DNA from: Solanum dulcamara
Taxonomy: Eukaryota; Streptophyta; Magnoliopsida; Solanales; Solanaceae
Direction: 5' to 3'
Length of the DNA: 64,000 bases
NCBI RefSeq assembly: GCF_947179165.1
Contig: NC_077243.1
Coordinates: 4,272,001 to 4,336,000, forward strand
Shown piece after piece: positions 36,170 to 49,800 of this stretch (position 1 is the first letter of the stretch; the number at the start of each line of letters is the position of its first letter). The notes beneath the pieces were generated by a model. That model was given only the letters and a program-made list of their open reading frames with translations, made no database searches and had not been told where the DNA came from. The translations under genes and the position numbers were made by a program.

Positions 36170-37340
36170 ACTAAAATCACTCCATTCTCTCTCTCTCTCT
36201 CTCCTTCTTCTTCTCTTTTTTTTTTCATTTTTCTCTTTCTCTTTCTTCCTCTTTTAAAAATAATAATTAATTATCCTAATTTAAAAATAATTTAAATAGT
36301 ACCAAAATATTTTAAATTCACACATAATACTTATAATATGTTTATATTAAATATATTTTAATTATAATATATTGTATTCAAAATCTATTATAATTATGTT
36401 TCTCTTATTAACGGGATATATTGTTGTATTAAAAATATTTTAGTTATATATTCAGCACGTGCATTGAAACATGTATAATATGTATAACATATTGCATTCA
36501 AAATATATTACAATTCGAATTCAATATTATATATTGTTGTGAATTCGATTGTTGTTTTTTCAGCAAATATAATACATTTCTAACAACGAATTTGAATAGT
36601 ACTGGAATGTTTGAAATTCACACATAATGCTTATAATACATTTTATTAAAAATATTTTAGTTATTTATTTACCACGTGTATTGAAACATGCTTATAATAT
36701 GTATAATATGTTAAATAAAAAAAATCTTATACTTATTTTTATTTTTTTCTTATTAACTGTGCTAAAATATATTATTATATTAAAAATATTTTTAGTTATA
36801 TATTCACCACGTGTATTAAAACATGCCTATAATATAATATATTGAATTCAAAATCTACTATAGTTATTTTTTTTTTATCTTTTTCTCTTATTAATGAAAT
36901 ATATTACTGTATTGAAAATATTTTAGTTATGTATTCACCATTTGCATTGAAACATGTCTATACTATATATAATATATTTGAATTCAAAAAGTATTACAAT
37001 TATCGATTATATTTATCTCTTTTAGTGAGTTAGAAATGTATTATATATGCATTTACATAAAAAAATAATTAATTTAAAAAATAATAAAATCATCATTTCC
37101 GTAATATCCAATTAAAAATTATATTTTAAATTAGAATAATTAATTATTAATTTAAAAGAGTGAGAAACATAAAGAGAAAGAAAAAAACAGACCAAAAAAG
37201 AAAAAAGAGGAGGAGGAGAGGAAGAGGAAAAAAGAGAAAGGAGAGAGAGGAAAAACGTACAGGAAAAAACAAGGAGGAGAGAGAAAAGAAGAAAGAGAAA
37301 GGAGAGAGTAGAAGAAAAAGAAGAACACTTTTATTCTTTT
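36170..37340. repeat. inverted-repeat element with CT/GA arms and ~120-base internal repeats
   Basis: Left arm: CT-rich 36189-36250 followed by CCTCTTTTAAAAATAATAAT. Right arm is its inverse (near 37112-37170) followed by GA-rich 37161-37320. Between them at least four diverged direct copies of about 115-135 bases (near 36400, 36636, 36748 and 36883) repeat ATATTTTAGTTATATATTCA then CACGTG-like sequence and AAACATG. Exact CACGTG stands at 36456, 36673 and 36808. The Lys/Arg-rich ORF over the GA arm is compositional. Likely a non-coding transposon; class not recognised. Confidence 0.55.
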
Positions 37341-39363
37341 TGTTATTTTGAGCAAGAAAAGTATTGTTATTTTTTATAAAGGTAAAACATATACTAAAAT
37401 TCATAATTAATGCTATATAATATATTATTTAAGTAATTGGACCAAGAATAATTTGGATATTTCAAAAGATAATGGAGTACTATTTTGCAAGCCCATTTGA
37501 CAGGATTAAGATCTTATTGTGTTGGGCTGATGTCAATGTAATCCAGCCCAATATTAGGGTTGCATTGGGCTGTTTTCACATAGTCCAGCCCAATCTTGGG
37601 TCTACTTACAAGACTCATTTTCTTATAGTAATGACTAATGAGGAACATGAACTTTTGTCACCAATAGGCATGATTGTATTATGTATAGTTACCACCCCAC
37701 CCCACCCCAAAAAAGTAGAAGCAAATTTTGTAGGACCAGTACTCATGAACAATTATCACACTGCAAAAGAGAGGTAGATTAACATTAGTTTCACGTGAAT
37801 TCAATAGCTTTTGTTTAAATCATGTACATGTGTTAAGAATTTCACTAAATATTTAATTGTGAACTCAACTGTTATTATATTAACTTGAAGCCGTTATAAG
37901 AACCCATAAACTATAAATCTTGAATTCAATTGTCGTTGTACAAAAGAGCAATAATCGGTGTTTTAAAGAAATAACATTATGTTATAACCGGTGCGATCGA
38001 GCACTCTGTCATAGTAATAATCTGTACCATGTTGTGTACCAACAGCTTGAGAACAAAGATGTGATTTATGAAGGTATTAATACATATAATTAAAATATAA
38101 TGGTTAAAAAATATGGTAGCAACAACGTTATTAAGAGTGTGAATACAGTCAACTCTCTCTATAATAATATTATTTGTCTTGATATCTTTCGATTGCTATA
38201 GCAAATACTATAATAGAAAACATACAGTATAACATAATATGAAAGATCTATCGAAAAACATTAATGTTATACAGAGAATGTTAAATTAGATGTTAGGATA
38301 TACAACGTTAGAGGTGATCATATGTGATCGAGGGTGCAAATAATACTAAATTTAGATGACACAAATCTGAGGATGTTTCATAAGATAATCTGATCAGATT
38401 TTATGTAGACATCCAAATACACAAGTCTAAAGACTGTTGAAACTAAGATTAGTGAGATAAATCTAAACTCACATTAATATGTTGTTTCAAAGGTTTATCA
38501 TATATCATAATTAATACACATTTGACAAAGAATAACACATAATGGCTACATATGATCGTCCATATAGATAATGCCAATTAGTTTGAATTAAGAGTACTTG
38601 TAATGAGTCTTTCGATTATCATTAGAGATTTTTTGTTTGTATGATGATAAAAGTGAGATATAGAATGTACAAATTTCTTTAAAAAGACCCTTAGGATTTG
38701 CCTTATAAAACACATATGAATGGATCGAATGATCACACTCATAATTGTGATCATAAGCTACAAATTATTATTTTTTCTCCACAAGTCCCGTTTAATAATC
38801 TTGAAATTTTCATTGTGTCGGTCATAATGAAAATTAATGTCAACATCATGATTCATGAGCTGTAAATTGTAGCTCCACAAGACAAGGCCCTTTTATTCGA
38901 AAAAAACTAATGAAATGTGATGTATCAACCAACAAGAAAAGCTGTGGGATTAATAATAGAGACGGACTCGGACTATAAAGATTGTGATAGAATAGTAAAT
39001 ACTCCTTTATCATTAATAAAAAATATTTGCATTTAAATTTTTTGATATATAAAATCATCTTTATTAAAAAATATTTTATAGACGCTTAAAAGATAAAAAA
39101 AAAAATTATAGAAGAAAAAGTTTAAAAAGGAGGAACATGGACTTTTTGCTTCACTCTTCCACCAAGAAAAGGTATGATTGCATAGTGTGCCCCTAATTTA
39201 CCCCCACTCTGCAGGACCATTACTGATGCACAAGAATCATACTCTAAACTCAACAATACTTCGACTAGGCTCATATGGTACTCTAATCTTACCCCTTTTT
39301 GCTTATCCTCAAAATAGCTTCCTACTGATAACAGGAAAAAATTGAACCCCTAATTTGGTCGCA
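37341..39363. other. intergenic region upstream of the At3g17950-like gene
   Basis: No gene recognised. 37500-37595 holds four TGGGCT/AGCCCA motifs of the site II type seen in promoters of growth-related genes. 37630-37760 resembles 39130-39240 just before the next gene (GGAACATG, TATGATTGCATAG and CAGGACCA-type blocks). The rest is AT-rich. Confidence 0.45.
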
Positions 39364-40055
39364 ATGTTGGATCCGGCGAATGATTTGGTACCGCCACCTT
39401 CTTCTCCTACAATTTCATCTGTTTCTTCCTCTGATCTCGATACTGAGGTACTAATTAATGCTCAATCGCTTTTGATTTTTTTTTCCAATTGCATAATAAT
39501 TTTGAGATTTACGTTTTACGGTGCGAACAGTCAACAGGTTCATTTTTCCATGATCGGAGTATAACATTAGGGACTCTCATGGGAGTTACATTCCAGACGA
39601 TCACGTTCAGAGCTCCATCCATGACTCAGAACCGTCAGTCGATCGTTGAGAGCTCCGGCGGCGCGGAGAGTAATTCTCGGAAGAATAGGAAATCGAAGAA
39701 GAGTAGAGTAGCGGCGGTGGAAGAGGAGGAACGCCGCCATTACCGAAGGCGGAGGTGGTGGAGGATTTGTAGAGATGAGTGCGATTCCAAGCCTGCATCA
39801 CTAGGAGATTATCTAGAAGTTGAACGGAGGTTGGGAGACGGAGAGCTTGACGGCGGTGCAGCAGCGACGGAGCTTGAAGGTATTGTCATCGACGCGCAGC
39901 CGACTAACGGAAGGACGTTGTTCGCCGATGGAAGAGTTCTGCCGCCGGTGGAAGTTGAGGTAGAGTCATCGTCGACGGGAGCTTTGGGGTTGTGTAGATT
40001 CTCGGTGGCGTCGCTTTCGGGTATCTGTAGCCGTGGTGCTGGCTGTGTTGGATAA
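39364..40055 (+). CDS. plant-specific protein of unknown function (At3g17950-like)
   Basis: Two exons, 39364-39447 and 39531-40055, joined by a GT-AG intron of 83 bases, give 202 residues. The N-terminus MLDPANDLVPPPSSPTISSV and the later STGSFFHDRS, TLGTLMGVTF, RRRRWW, PASLGDYLEVERR and LFADGRVLPP motifs match a small plant family represented by At3g17950. It has no signal peptide or membrane segment, a basic Arg-rich centre (around residue 100) and a C-terminal CRFSV-SGICSRGAG tail rich in Cys and Gly. Its molecular role is unknown. The second exon is much richer in GC than its surroundings, as expected for coding sequence. The start is supported by the conserved first exon. Confidence 0.88.
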
Positions 40056-41130
40056 GCATTAAGATGGGACTTATCATTAAATTTTTGATTCGTCATTAAT
40101 TAGTTTAAACTTTGTTATTAGATATAGTGATTAAGAAGTTGCCTGAACGCAAAGAATCAGAAAATCGTCCTTTATGAGCCACTGTCTGTTTATTCTTATT
40201 TTATCTTTATTGTCATGATATTTATTTGGATTTATTCTACTAAACGTAAAGGCAAGTTTCTGACCCTATTAAAAAATTATTTCTTAATTTTTCAAATAGT
40301 ATATTGATAATATAATTCATTTAATATTGAAGTAATTTATCTTACTTCAATTGAATGCTTTGAAGTCACAAGCTGGCAATAGAAGCAAAAGTTATACTAT
40401 TTGCGCTTGCGCATCGGATTCCCCAACTGATAAGATTCTCCTAAATATCTTTCGCCTTACCCCAATCTTTGGGTCTAAAATTATTATCTTATTCTCTAAT
40501 ATTTCCATCAGATCACATCAAGATATTGTTCTGGGAAAATTGCAAAAAAGGGGCAAAGGTGAAGACAAAAGGAGAATGGATTTTATGTACCTCGTTTCTG
40601 TTTCTGTTTCAATTTGTGTCTTGTTATGCTCATGAAAACTTTGACCGAGACCAGTCACATGTATTGTTCGTAGCTTTTCGAAAGGAACAGCTGCTGGCCC
40701 AAGATAAGTTTTGCTGTGGGGCTTGGATCTTGAATATGGACTTGGGACTATTTGTTTTGATGGGCTTAGTACTCAACCCACACACGCTCCTTTTCAATTG
40801 TTCGAATTGTTGTCATTTCCGATAGGGTAGGATGAGGGTGATGTGTACACGATCTTTTTTTTTATATATTGTGAAGATAGAAATGTTAATTTTGATAGTT
40901 TTTTTTGCTCAAGTAAAGCATATGTAAAAATCAAGTATCCATGGAAAATACAATATTGAAGAAAACCTGCTAAAAACAACAAGAAAAGAGAACAATATAC
41001 AATGACAATAAATATTAATACGGTAACTGAAATAAATGAAATAATAAGTAATAAATAAATTGGAGAATAAAATAGTAAGAGAGTAATAACAATAATAACT
41101 AGACAACGCTCGACTATATACTAATATTCT
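40056..41130. other. intergenic region
   Basis: The 3' flank of the preceding gene followed by AT-rich sequence. ORFs at 40351-40825 show no family resemblance and no splice context that I can support. Nothing else seen. Confidence 0.4.
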
Positions 41131-42028
41131 ACCCTAATCCCCTGCCTTAATATCCTTCTATTTAGGGTCATTTCCTTGATAAACTGCAGGTGTGTAATGT
41201 GATGTATAATTACCTCTCTGTAGTATTTCTTTGACTTATCAGTACCTTTCCTTATAATGATCATTGCTAACCTCTTATACTTTTTCATTGGGCATTTTGT
41301 GCCTTTCATCTTTATATGCCTGAATCATATCAGTCTCGCCCCTCATCTTGTCATCATGGAGGCCACTCCAATCCTGTTCCGAATATCTTTGTTTCTGATC
41401 TCATGTCTCCTGCTATGCCTACACATCTGTCTCAACAATTTCATTTTCACTATTTTCATATTTTGCACATGTGAGTTCTTAAGCGACCACCAGTTTTCTA
41501 CTCCATACACCATAATTAGTCAGACAATCACTCTATAAAACTCACCTTTAAGTCTTGGTGGCACATGCTTATCACAAAAAACACCATATATATGTGAGCC
41601 TCCATTTCATCCACCTTGCTTCAATATAATATACAAATATCATCGTCAATCTCTCAATTTTCTTTGATTATTAACCTAAGATACTTGAAGCATAATCTCT
41701 TGAAGATGACTTGAGTTCCAATCTTGACATCATCGTCAATTGAATTTGCATTTTCCCTTGTACATGTTACACCAGTTAGAGTAAGATCCGATCATGTGTG
41801 CAACTTCATCACTATTTAAAACTGCACTTTCTCTCAGACTATTCTAACTCGAATTTTGATTTTATCATACATATTTTTAATCACCCTAATATAAGCTACA
41901 TGTACCTGACATTTGGCCTCAAACATTTGCATAGGACTCCTAGGCACTTTATCGTATGCCATTTTACATGAGCTCCAATATTCATGTGTATGCAATTGAT
42001 GCCATTTCACATGAGTTCCAATATTCAT
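41131..42028 (-). mobile_element. RTE-type LINE reverse transcriptase remnant
   Basis: Read on the minus strand, broken pieces in order match a plant non-LTR reverse transcriptase: AYDKVPR with VAYIRVIKNMYDKIK (41834-42028), then KYLG and EARWMKWRLTY (about 41600-41680), RLKGEFYR and MVYGVENWWSLKNSHVQNMK (about 41430-41570), and CRHSRRHEIRNKDIRNRIGV (about 41360-41410). Stops and frameshifts separate them, and the central catalytic part between the first two pieces is deleted. It is a dead fragment. A short direct repeat (GCCATTT-ACATGAG-TCCAATATTCATG, period 42) lies at 41958-42035. Confidence 0.8.
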
Positions 42029-42035
42029 GTGAAAT

Positions 42036-43821
42036 CTGTTGTTTTTTGTCTTCCTCGGACTAGTGAAAGGTGTCAGGTTATTTATTGATTTTATAAATAA
42101 AACATTTCAGTTTTCAAGATTCAATGTAAACAAGGTCAATGCCGTATGAAGACGTAGCAATAATAAAACCAATAACATTCTTTTTCTATTTTTATTAGTC
42201 ACACATTATGACAAATAAATGGGGTTTATAGAGTTAAAATATGTAAAACAAAAATTGAAGACTTATAGAAAAAAAAGAAGGTAGTTTCATTCTTTATTCA
42301 GTGGAATGGTTGTTTTTACTCGTCCATTTTGAAAAATCAAGATAATTTATTATTCAGTTTTAATTTATTTTTATTATTAATTTTTAATTTAAAAATATAT
42401 TAAGTTAAACACAAATAAATTATTATTTTATTAATTACCTTAAAAGTGCTTAAAAAAATGAACAAATTACAAAATATTGACGTGTAAGGATACTTGCTTC
42501 GTATATTCTTTTAATTCCTTATCAAACAAGAAACATATTCCAAGTTGACCATATATACACTCTAGGATCGAAGCCGGGTAGAATTGAGAGTGTTTACGAA
42601 CGTTCTTCGATGAAAAAATATATTATTTGATTTATATATGATTAAAATTAATTTTTATATATATATAATAGATATTAATCCTCCTCTACTTTGATTTCTT
42701 CATATATTTAATTTTTCATATTTTGAACTTCTTAGTAAAAATAAATTCTAAATCTACCGCTACACTTTATTAAAAACAATCTCTTCTACGATTTTTCAAA
42801 TACATAAAAAATTAATTAAGTTACCAATACTATATTGGTAGTGGATCACATCACAATAATGAATAACTTCATATCTAATCATTTTGCCAACTTAAAAACA
42901 AAAATAATAATAATCAATTTTACTCCATTTAGGACATAATATCTGAGTCTTCAGAAGTACCATGCCTCATGTCTCATTCAAAGCAAGTGATTCCAAATAA
43001 ATGTAGAAGCTAATTCTTATTTAATAAATACTGACTTGACTAATTTGAGTAATTTGGCTAATCCTAGTCCTCCATCGCATAACATACAACAATAATTACA
43101 ATAATAATATATTTAATATAAATTTTTAAATAAAATTTGAAAATAAAAAATTATACATAAATTTTTGGACAACAGCATATTCAATACAATCTAATCAGAT
43201 AATATAATACAAAATTTCAACTTTAACTGTTGTAGTGAAGCTTGTGAGCCCCTGACACGTGGGCATCAAAAAGAGAAACATCAATTCTTGAAAAATTCAA
43301 AATATGGTGATTACAAAGTTAAACAAAATCGGCACGAAATGTCCATTGATTGAACCACTATGACGTGAGTTGGAAATTTAAATAATCCTCCGTTTTTTTT
43401 TCTTACATTATATTAAAAATAATTTTTTATATTTATTTATTATTTTTAATACATTAATTTTTCTTTTCATATTTTACTCTGAAAATTAATTATTTACTCT
43501 AAATTACTTTTTAACAATTAATAATATGATAAATAAGAATGAACAAGATAGCAGATTAATAACTGCGGGACTTAGGGATATATAGGATAAAACGAGTCGT
43601 GGTCCCACCCAGACACGCCACGTGTCTTCCAGCAAATTGCTTGGTTAACCCCACCAAGTGACCGGTCTAAACCCAATCATTAACCCAAAACCGGATCCCT
43701 CTCGTCATTCTTCGACTTGAACAGCCATGGCCGTTTCTCTGCCTTCGATTCCTCCAAAACCTCCATTTCTCTCCTTAATTAATTGAAACCCTATAATTAC
43801 TACCGGAACCCTAATTATACG
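42036..43821. other. intergenic region and promoter of the LRR gene
   Basis: AT-rich, without a gene. Close to the downstream gene are CACGTG boxes at 43255 (ACACGTGG) and 43619-43624 (GCCACGTGTC, ABRE/G-box type), and telo-box-like AAACCCTA motifs at 43785 and 43807 just before the start codon. Confidence 0.5.
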
Positions 43822-46800
43822 ATGGTGCTTGTTACCGGAGATAGATATTTAGATTCACTTGTGAAATTCGTGGAGAATAATGTGGAGTCGTTGATCGAAG
43901 GGACGTTGGTATTGAAATTGAATCCAATTGGGCTTCACTATGTGCACTCTAGGCTTGAATCGTTGTCGGAGCTTGAGAGTCTTCTTTCAGGTGCTCCTGT
44001 AGATTATTTGCGTGCTTATATATCTGATTTGGGTGACCATCGTGCGCTTGAGCGGCTTCGAAGGATTCTTCGTCTCCTTACGTCGCTCAAGGTTGTCTCT
44101 GTGCTTCCTCCTCCTGCTAGGGACCCTACGCCGTTGTCACTTTTGCCTTTTGGTAGACTCAAGGTTTTGGAGCTTAGAGGATGTGATCTGTCAACCTCCG
44201 CTGCTAGAGGACTTTTGGAATTAAGGCATACCTTGGAAAAGTTGATATGTCATAATTCGACAGTGAGTTCATAATTTGCATGTGAATTACTAGTGCTATT
44301 GTTTTTTTTTTTTGGATCTTCATTTCTTCTGTGATTGATGGTTTCAGAACGCTCTTAAGCACGTATTTGCTAGTAGAATTGCTGATATAAAGAATTCTCC
44401 GCACTGGAACCGGTTATCATTTATTTCATGTGCCCGTAATAGCTTGGTTCTGATGGACGAGTCCTTGCAACTTCTTCCTGCTGTTGAAACTCTTGATTTG
44501 AGCAGAAACAAGTTTGCCAAGGTGGATAATCTGCGGAAGTGCACCAAATTGAAGCATCTGGATCTTGGGTTCAACCACCTGAGAAACATTGTTTCCTTTA
44601 GTGGGGTAAATATTGCATATTCAATCCTGAAAATTTTAACAATAGAAGTACCGTCTGCTAAAAAGAACAATATTTGCTATGAGTATAAGAAGAAATTCAC
44701 ATCGTGACACTTATTACTATCATAGAACTTCATAAGTTTGGGAATTGTGCTTGACCAAGCCACGAATCAAATGGAATCTCCGTAAAGCATATCAAGTGCT
44801 ATGGTTCATACGATTGGCAGGTCAATAGATTCATAGCCTCTCAAGTCTCAAGCATATTCTTGCGCAGACTGGTGTGGAGGATCAGTACAAAGTTTTATGA
44901 AATTTTGAGCAGTTATGAATATGTGTCACTGTCAATTGTACGCGATTTAGTAAAATTGCTTTTTAAGTATCTGATTAGTTACTGGAAACTCACTGCTCGT
45001 TCTTGCTGGAGTGAAGAACAAGGAGAAGAGAAAATGCCTTAACTAGTTACTATTTACTTAAAAAAACATTAAATTGGTCATGTCAGGACCAGCTTGTGCG
45101 TACCTCAACTATTCCATTGGGTACGTGCTATCTCACAACCAATACTTTTTACTTAAGCATGTGATGAAACATATAGTAAATCACTCGAGTGTAGTCTCAA
45201 AGATTTTCCTTCCAACTTGGTCTTATAACCATTTGCTAGGAAGGTAACCTATCAAAAAACAAAACAAAACATTTAGGAAGGTTTGAATTTATAAGAACCA
45301 AAGGAATTCAATCATAAATTGCTGTCTTATGAACAGCTTCTCATGAAATAGTATTTATCCCGTGCTAATTCTTCACTTTGGATAGATGTGCCATAATTTT
45401 AATATGCAGTTGTTCCAGCACCTTTCTTTCTGTTGGTGAAGTTGACATGAGCATGAAGTACATGGGACTATGTTTATCAACATGTTGGTTTATGGACGTT
45501 TTGTCACTGCAGGTCTCATGTCATATTGTTAAGCTTGTTCTGAGGAACAATGCTCTCACAACATTGCGTGGAATTGAACATTTAAAGTCACTTCAGGGGC
45601 TTGATGTTTCGTACAATATAATCTCCAACCTCTTAGAGATGGAAATTCTTGTTGGTCTCTCATCTCTTCAATTCTTGTGGCTTGAGGGGAATCCTCTATG
45701 CTGTTCTCGTTGGTATAGAGCTCAAGTCTTCAGTTTCTTTCCCAGTCCAGAGAAGGTAAGTTATATCTTTGAATCTTTTGGCTATTGGTATCACTTGTCT
45801 GTTTCTTTCTATGTAATTAGATTTTCTTTTTGCCTATCCTCTGCTGCAGAGGTTGCCTGAGGAATGTGCCTCTTCATCTAACCTCTTAATCTCTGGACTT
45901 AACCATTTTTCTCTTCCATGATTGTACACTCCAGATGGAGCTTGATGAAAAGAAAATCTGTACAAGTGAGTTATGGCAGCGGCAGATTATTATTGCCAGT
46001 AGGCAAAAACGGCCTGCTAGCTTTGGATTTTATTCACCAGCAAGAGATGGGGCCAAACTAGAAGGAAGTATTTATACAAAAAGGGTCAGTAACTCCTTCG
46101 GTGCTCATTTTAATTTTCTCTTTTACGAGCGTCGACAGTTCTGTGCTCATCCTGATATGCCTATTGCAGAAGAGGCTCTCACGCGTGGCTAGTATCGAGA
46201 CTGAAGAACAGAACACTTCCATTTGCTCCGATATAGAATCTGTGTCTGTTGATATCGACAATCAAAGCAAGGAGGAGAATGCCCTTTCTGATGAGGAAGC
46301 TGAAATAGTTGAGTTGATGAACCGAATTGAAAATATGAAGAAGGAAAGATCTGATGAATGGCTGCAGGAGTTCAAAGATTGGATAAATGATTCTTCTGGC
46401 AATTTTATTGGTGTTACTAGAGGCAAGGAGCCTATTTCCAGTAACCACAGAGATGACGAAGTTGAAAATCAAACTAGAGACAAACAGCTAGGCGAGACCT
46501 CAAAATATGTATCCGACTCAATGCTGGCTTCTGGAGATGACAGCAGCACAAATATACTAGAATCTGACAACTCATTTGCAGAAACGTTTACTAATATCAA
46601 TATGTTTCATTACCCTAACCAAATTGGTGAAGCAGCTTCCAGATTTTCCCGCAATCACACAGGAGAGTCCATTCATATTACTAGAAGCCGACTTCAGGAT
46701 AATTTTAGCCCAATAAATAATGAAGTGCTTCTACATCCAAATACGATGTTCCCTAAGTCTGAACCCTTCTCAACCCAAAGGGGTCTTAAAATGAGTGCTA

Positions 46801-49800
46801 AAATCAATATTCCACCAGTTACTGATGCTGATAATATTTGGGATTCTCGATCATCCTTGGCTAGCACAGGATCACCTCCTCACTACAAGGAGGACATTCT
46901 GCATAGACGCCAAAACTTGGAAGAAGAACTCCTGCAGCTGTCTGCTGAATCCTTCTCAGTTGCATCTTCTGATAGTGATACAAGCTGTAGCGATGATGAT
47001 TGCCCTGATTTGACCTCAATGCCTCTGGTTGATAAGTCTCTTATCCACAATGTCTCAGAAAAGAGTGTGGAAAGCCACTCTTCAGTGCATCTGTCTATGG
47101 ATGTATGCCATGAATTGTATCCGATAAAAATAAATTGTAGATTCCCAGCACGTTTAGGCACTGAGGGAACCTCTGATTGCACGGTGGTCAGAGAATCAGA
47201 AACTTCGTCCCAGCAAGGGCATTTTTCTACTGACAATGGAAGTGTAGAAAGTGTACAAGTTGTGAAGGAGGACACTGATTGGTTGGAAAAGAAAAAACGT
47301 CGTAGGAAACCTGCAAGGAGAATAATCTCATTGTGTGAGGAAAATAAAGGAGCAGAACCTAAAAAATCAAATGTGGATATAAATGGTTTTCAAGACAGAG
47401 GAGTTGTAACATGTTGCCAAAGTGAGATGAGAATATCCCTTGATAGTTGTGACAGGCAACCTCATGCCGAGAAAACCCGATTATTACGTGAGGCTGAGGA
47501 GCTAATTAAGAATTGCTTTAACAACAAAGCTGCAGATTCTGGAATTGACGAATCTTGTCAGAGATACATTTTATGCAACTGTTTGCTCGAGAAAGACTCC
47601 CAGTTCAGTGAAAGGTAGATGTACCATTCCCGAAATCTTTAATCTAAGCTGGAACAGAGTTTTGTGCATGGCGGACATTTTTATTTTCTACTATGTGCGC
47701 TCCTGATAAATGATACTCCCTCCGTTCATTTTTAGTTGTCATGTTGCGATTTTCAAGAGTCAATTTGACTAACTTTCAAAGCTGAATTAGATTACATTAA
47801 TTTGATATTTTTTAAAAAAGATTAGGTATTCAAAAACTATGTGAAAAGTACTATAAATTGCAATTTTTTCCATTGCAATATGATGAAAAAATATATCTTA
47901 AAATGTTAGTCAAACTTGATATCGTTTGACTCTCAAAATGGAAACTATGACAACTAAAAAGGAACGGAGGGAGAATGAGTTTGTCAGTTATGTGGTGGCA
48001 ATTTTGGGCATCAATCATGAGATTCCATTATAGCCACCTTTCTTTTTTGCTCAAGGATATTTTAGTTTGCTCTCTGAATTCTTGTGTTCAAATAATCAGC
48101 TTGCATAGTTAGTTATCTTACTCCTTGAGATTGTATCGACGCATTAACCCAAGTTTGAACTCCTAGTAGCTGCCACTGCTCAAAAAACCTTTCTTAATAA
48201 GTTGTCACCCCCTCGCCGAAACATGCTTAGCTATCTCATTGCATGGAGAAGTGATATTTGGCTTGTAGAAGGTGGTTTTCAGGGTTCATGGCATCTTTAA
48301 AGGTCTGGAGGATGTCTAGGTTTTCAGTACAAGTCAGGGTTACAAAAGCTGGTGAAACTACATATTGGTGTTCAAGTCTGTCGCCTTTGCTAGCAAAAGG
48401 GATAAATGAAATTCTTTGACTCAGGTTGAAGGTCAAATATACTACTACTAATTTATGTCAAGGAGGGAAAAACTTCGATAGGTTTATGATCGAGGACTAG
48501 TTTAATTAGTTCTTTTAATTGGTCCAAGGGGGAAGGAGATCAATGCTAAAAAATTTACAACTTGCATTTATAAAAAAATAAAAATTGCAGCCTTTTGGCA
48601 CCATATTGATGCACATCTTAAGTGAAATGATTCTTTGATTCATCAGCAAAAGAAATGGTCTATGTGGAAAGAGCTCTCTAATGTGTGTCGTGCATCAGAG
48701 ATAAACCAGATGGTGATTGATCCGCAGATATGACATGAGGAAACTAAATGTCTTTTGAGCCATGCAAGACGATAATAGTATCTCAAGTATGAGTGTTTAT
48801 ACTAAATATTATGGCATGCCTCGATAGGATATTCAGATATTTTCTGCCAAGTGTTACGAGTTTCCTAAGCATTCACTTGCCTTTTCTTTTCTGAGTCTTT
48901 CGATTGCCTGCTTTATTTTCCGCGTGACGTCCAAGGATATTAACTCTAGTTTTGCTAAAACATATCGTATATCTGGACTTTAACATCTAGGGATTGTTGT
49001 TACTTGTTATAGTTTATTTTTATGGGCACCAACATGCTTTTACTTTTCTGAGCCTTAGTCATTTAAGCTACTGTTTTCTTCCACTATTATTTACTGTAAT
49101 CGTATTGAATGTACAGCGAGGTAGCTGTAACCTTGAGCAGTGAGCATAAGTTACATGTGCTACTCCTTGAAAACTCATGTGATGGGTCAGGTTAGCTTTA
49201 CTGTGGTATGACCATTTTGCAAGATATGAAGTTTTTTTTTCTTTCTATTACTACTTTAGAGACAATGAAATGATGCTGCATGCTTACAAGCACTATTTCT
49301 CTGTTGGCGTTTAGCAGGTTCAAGCTTAAATTTGGTTGGCTGTCATGGTACACAACAGATGAGAGAGATTTTTGTGGGTTTGGGACTTCAGATTGTAAGG
49401 TTTGTGGGTTCTTTTCACTTTCATTGGTTTGCATGCCTTTTACTTTTCTGAAGATCTTATTCTCGTCCATCCTTTTTAAGTAGAGTGTGCTTCGAATGGG
49501 ACACAACCTACCTCTTCTTGACCAGAAATATAGACGTATCCAGAGAACTATTATCGATATTGGGGTTTGATGATTCACATGTGATGGAAAATAACTGTTC
49601 TCTGCAAAGGTGATCTACCTTGGCTCTGCATGTCTAAATTGGTTTTGTGAGAAAACTTTGAATATTATGTTTTCTACTTTGATTACCATTTCCTCATGTG
49701 CTGGTTTTTGCAAATTGATGACAGTTTGGATAAGGTTCAGGCTGATTTGTTCGAAAGGCATGTCTGTGGAGGTTTGAAGATGAGCATTCTTCAGTATTCA

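Noticed and set aside
37160..37351. Lys/Arg-rich small protein
   Set aside because: Pure GA-rich composition in the arm of a non-coding element; the opposite strand is equally open.
40351..40825. Overlapping ORFs of about 95 and 118 codons
   Set aside because: No family resemblance, conflicting frames and no convincing splice or promoter context.
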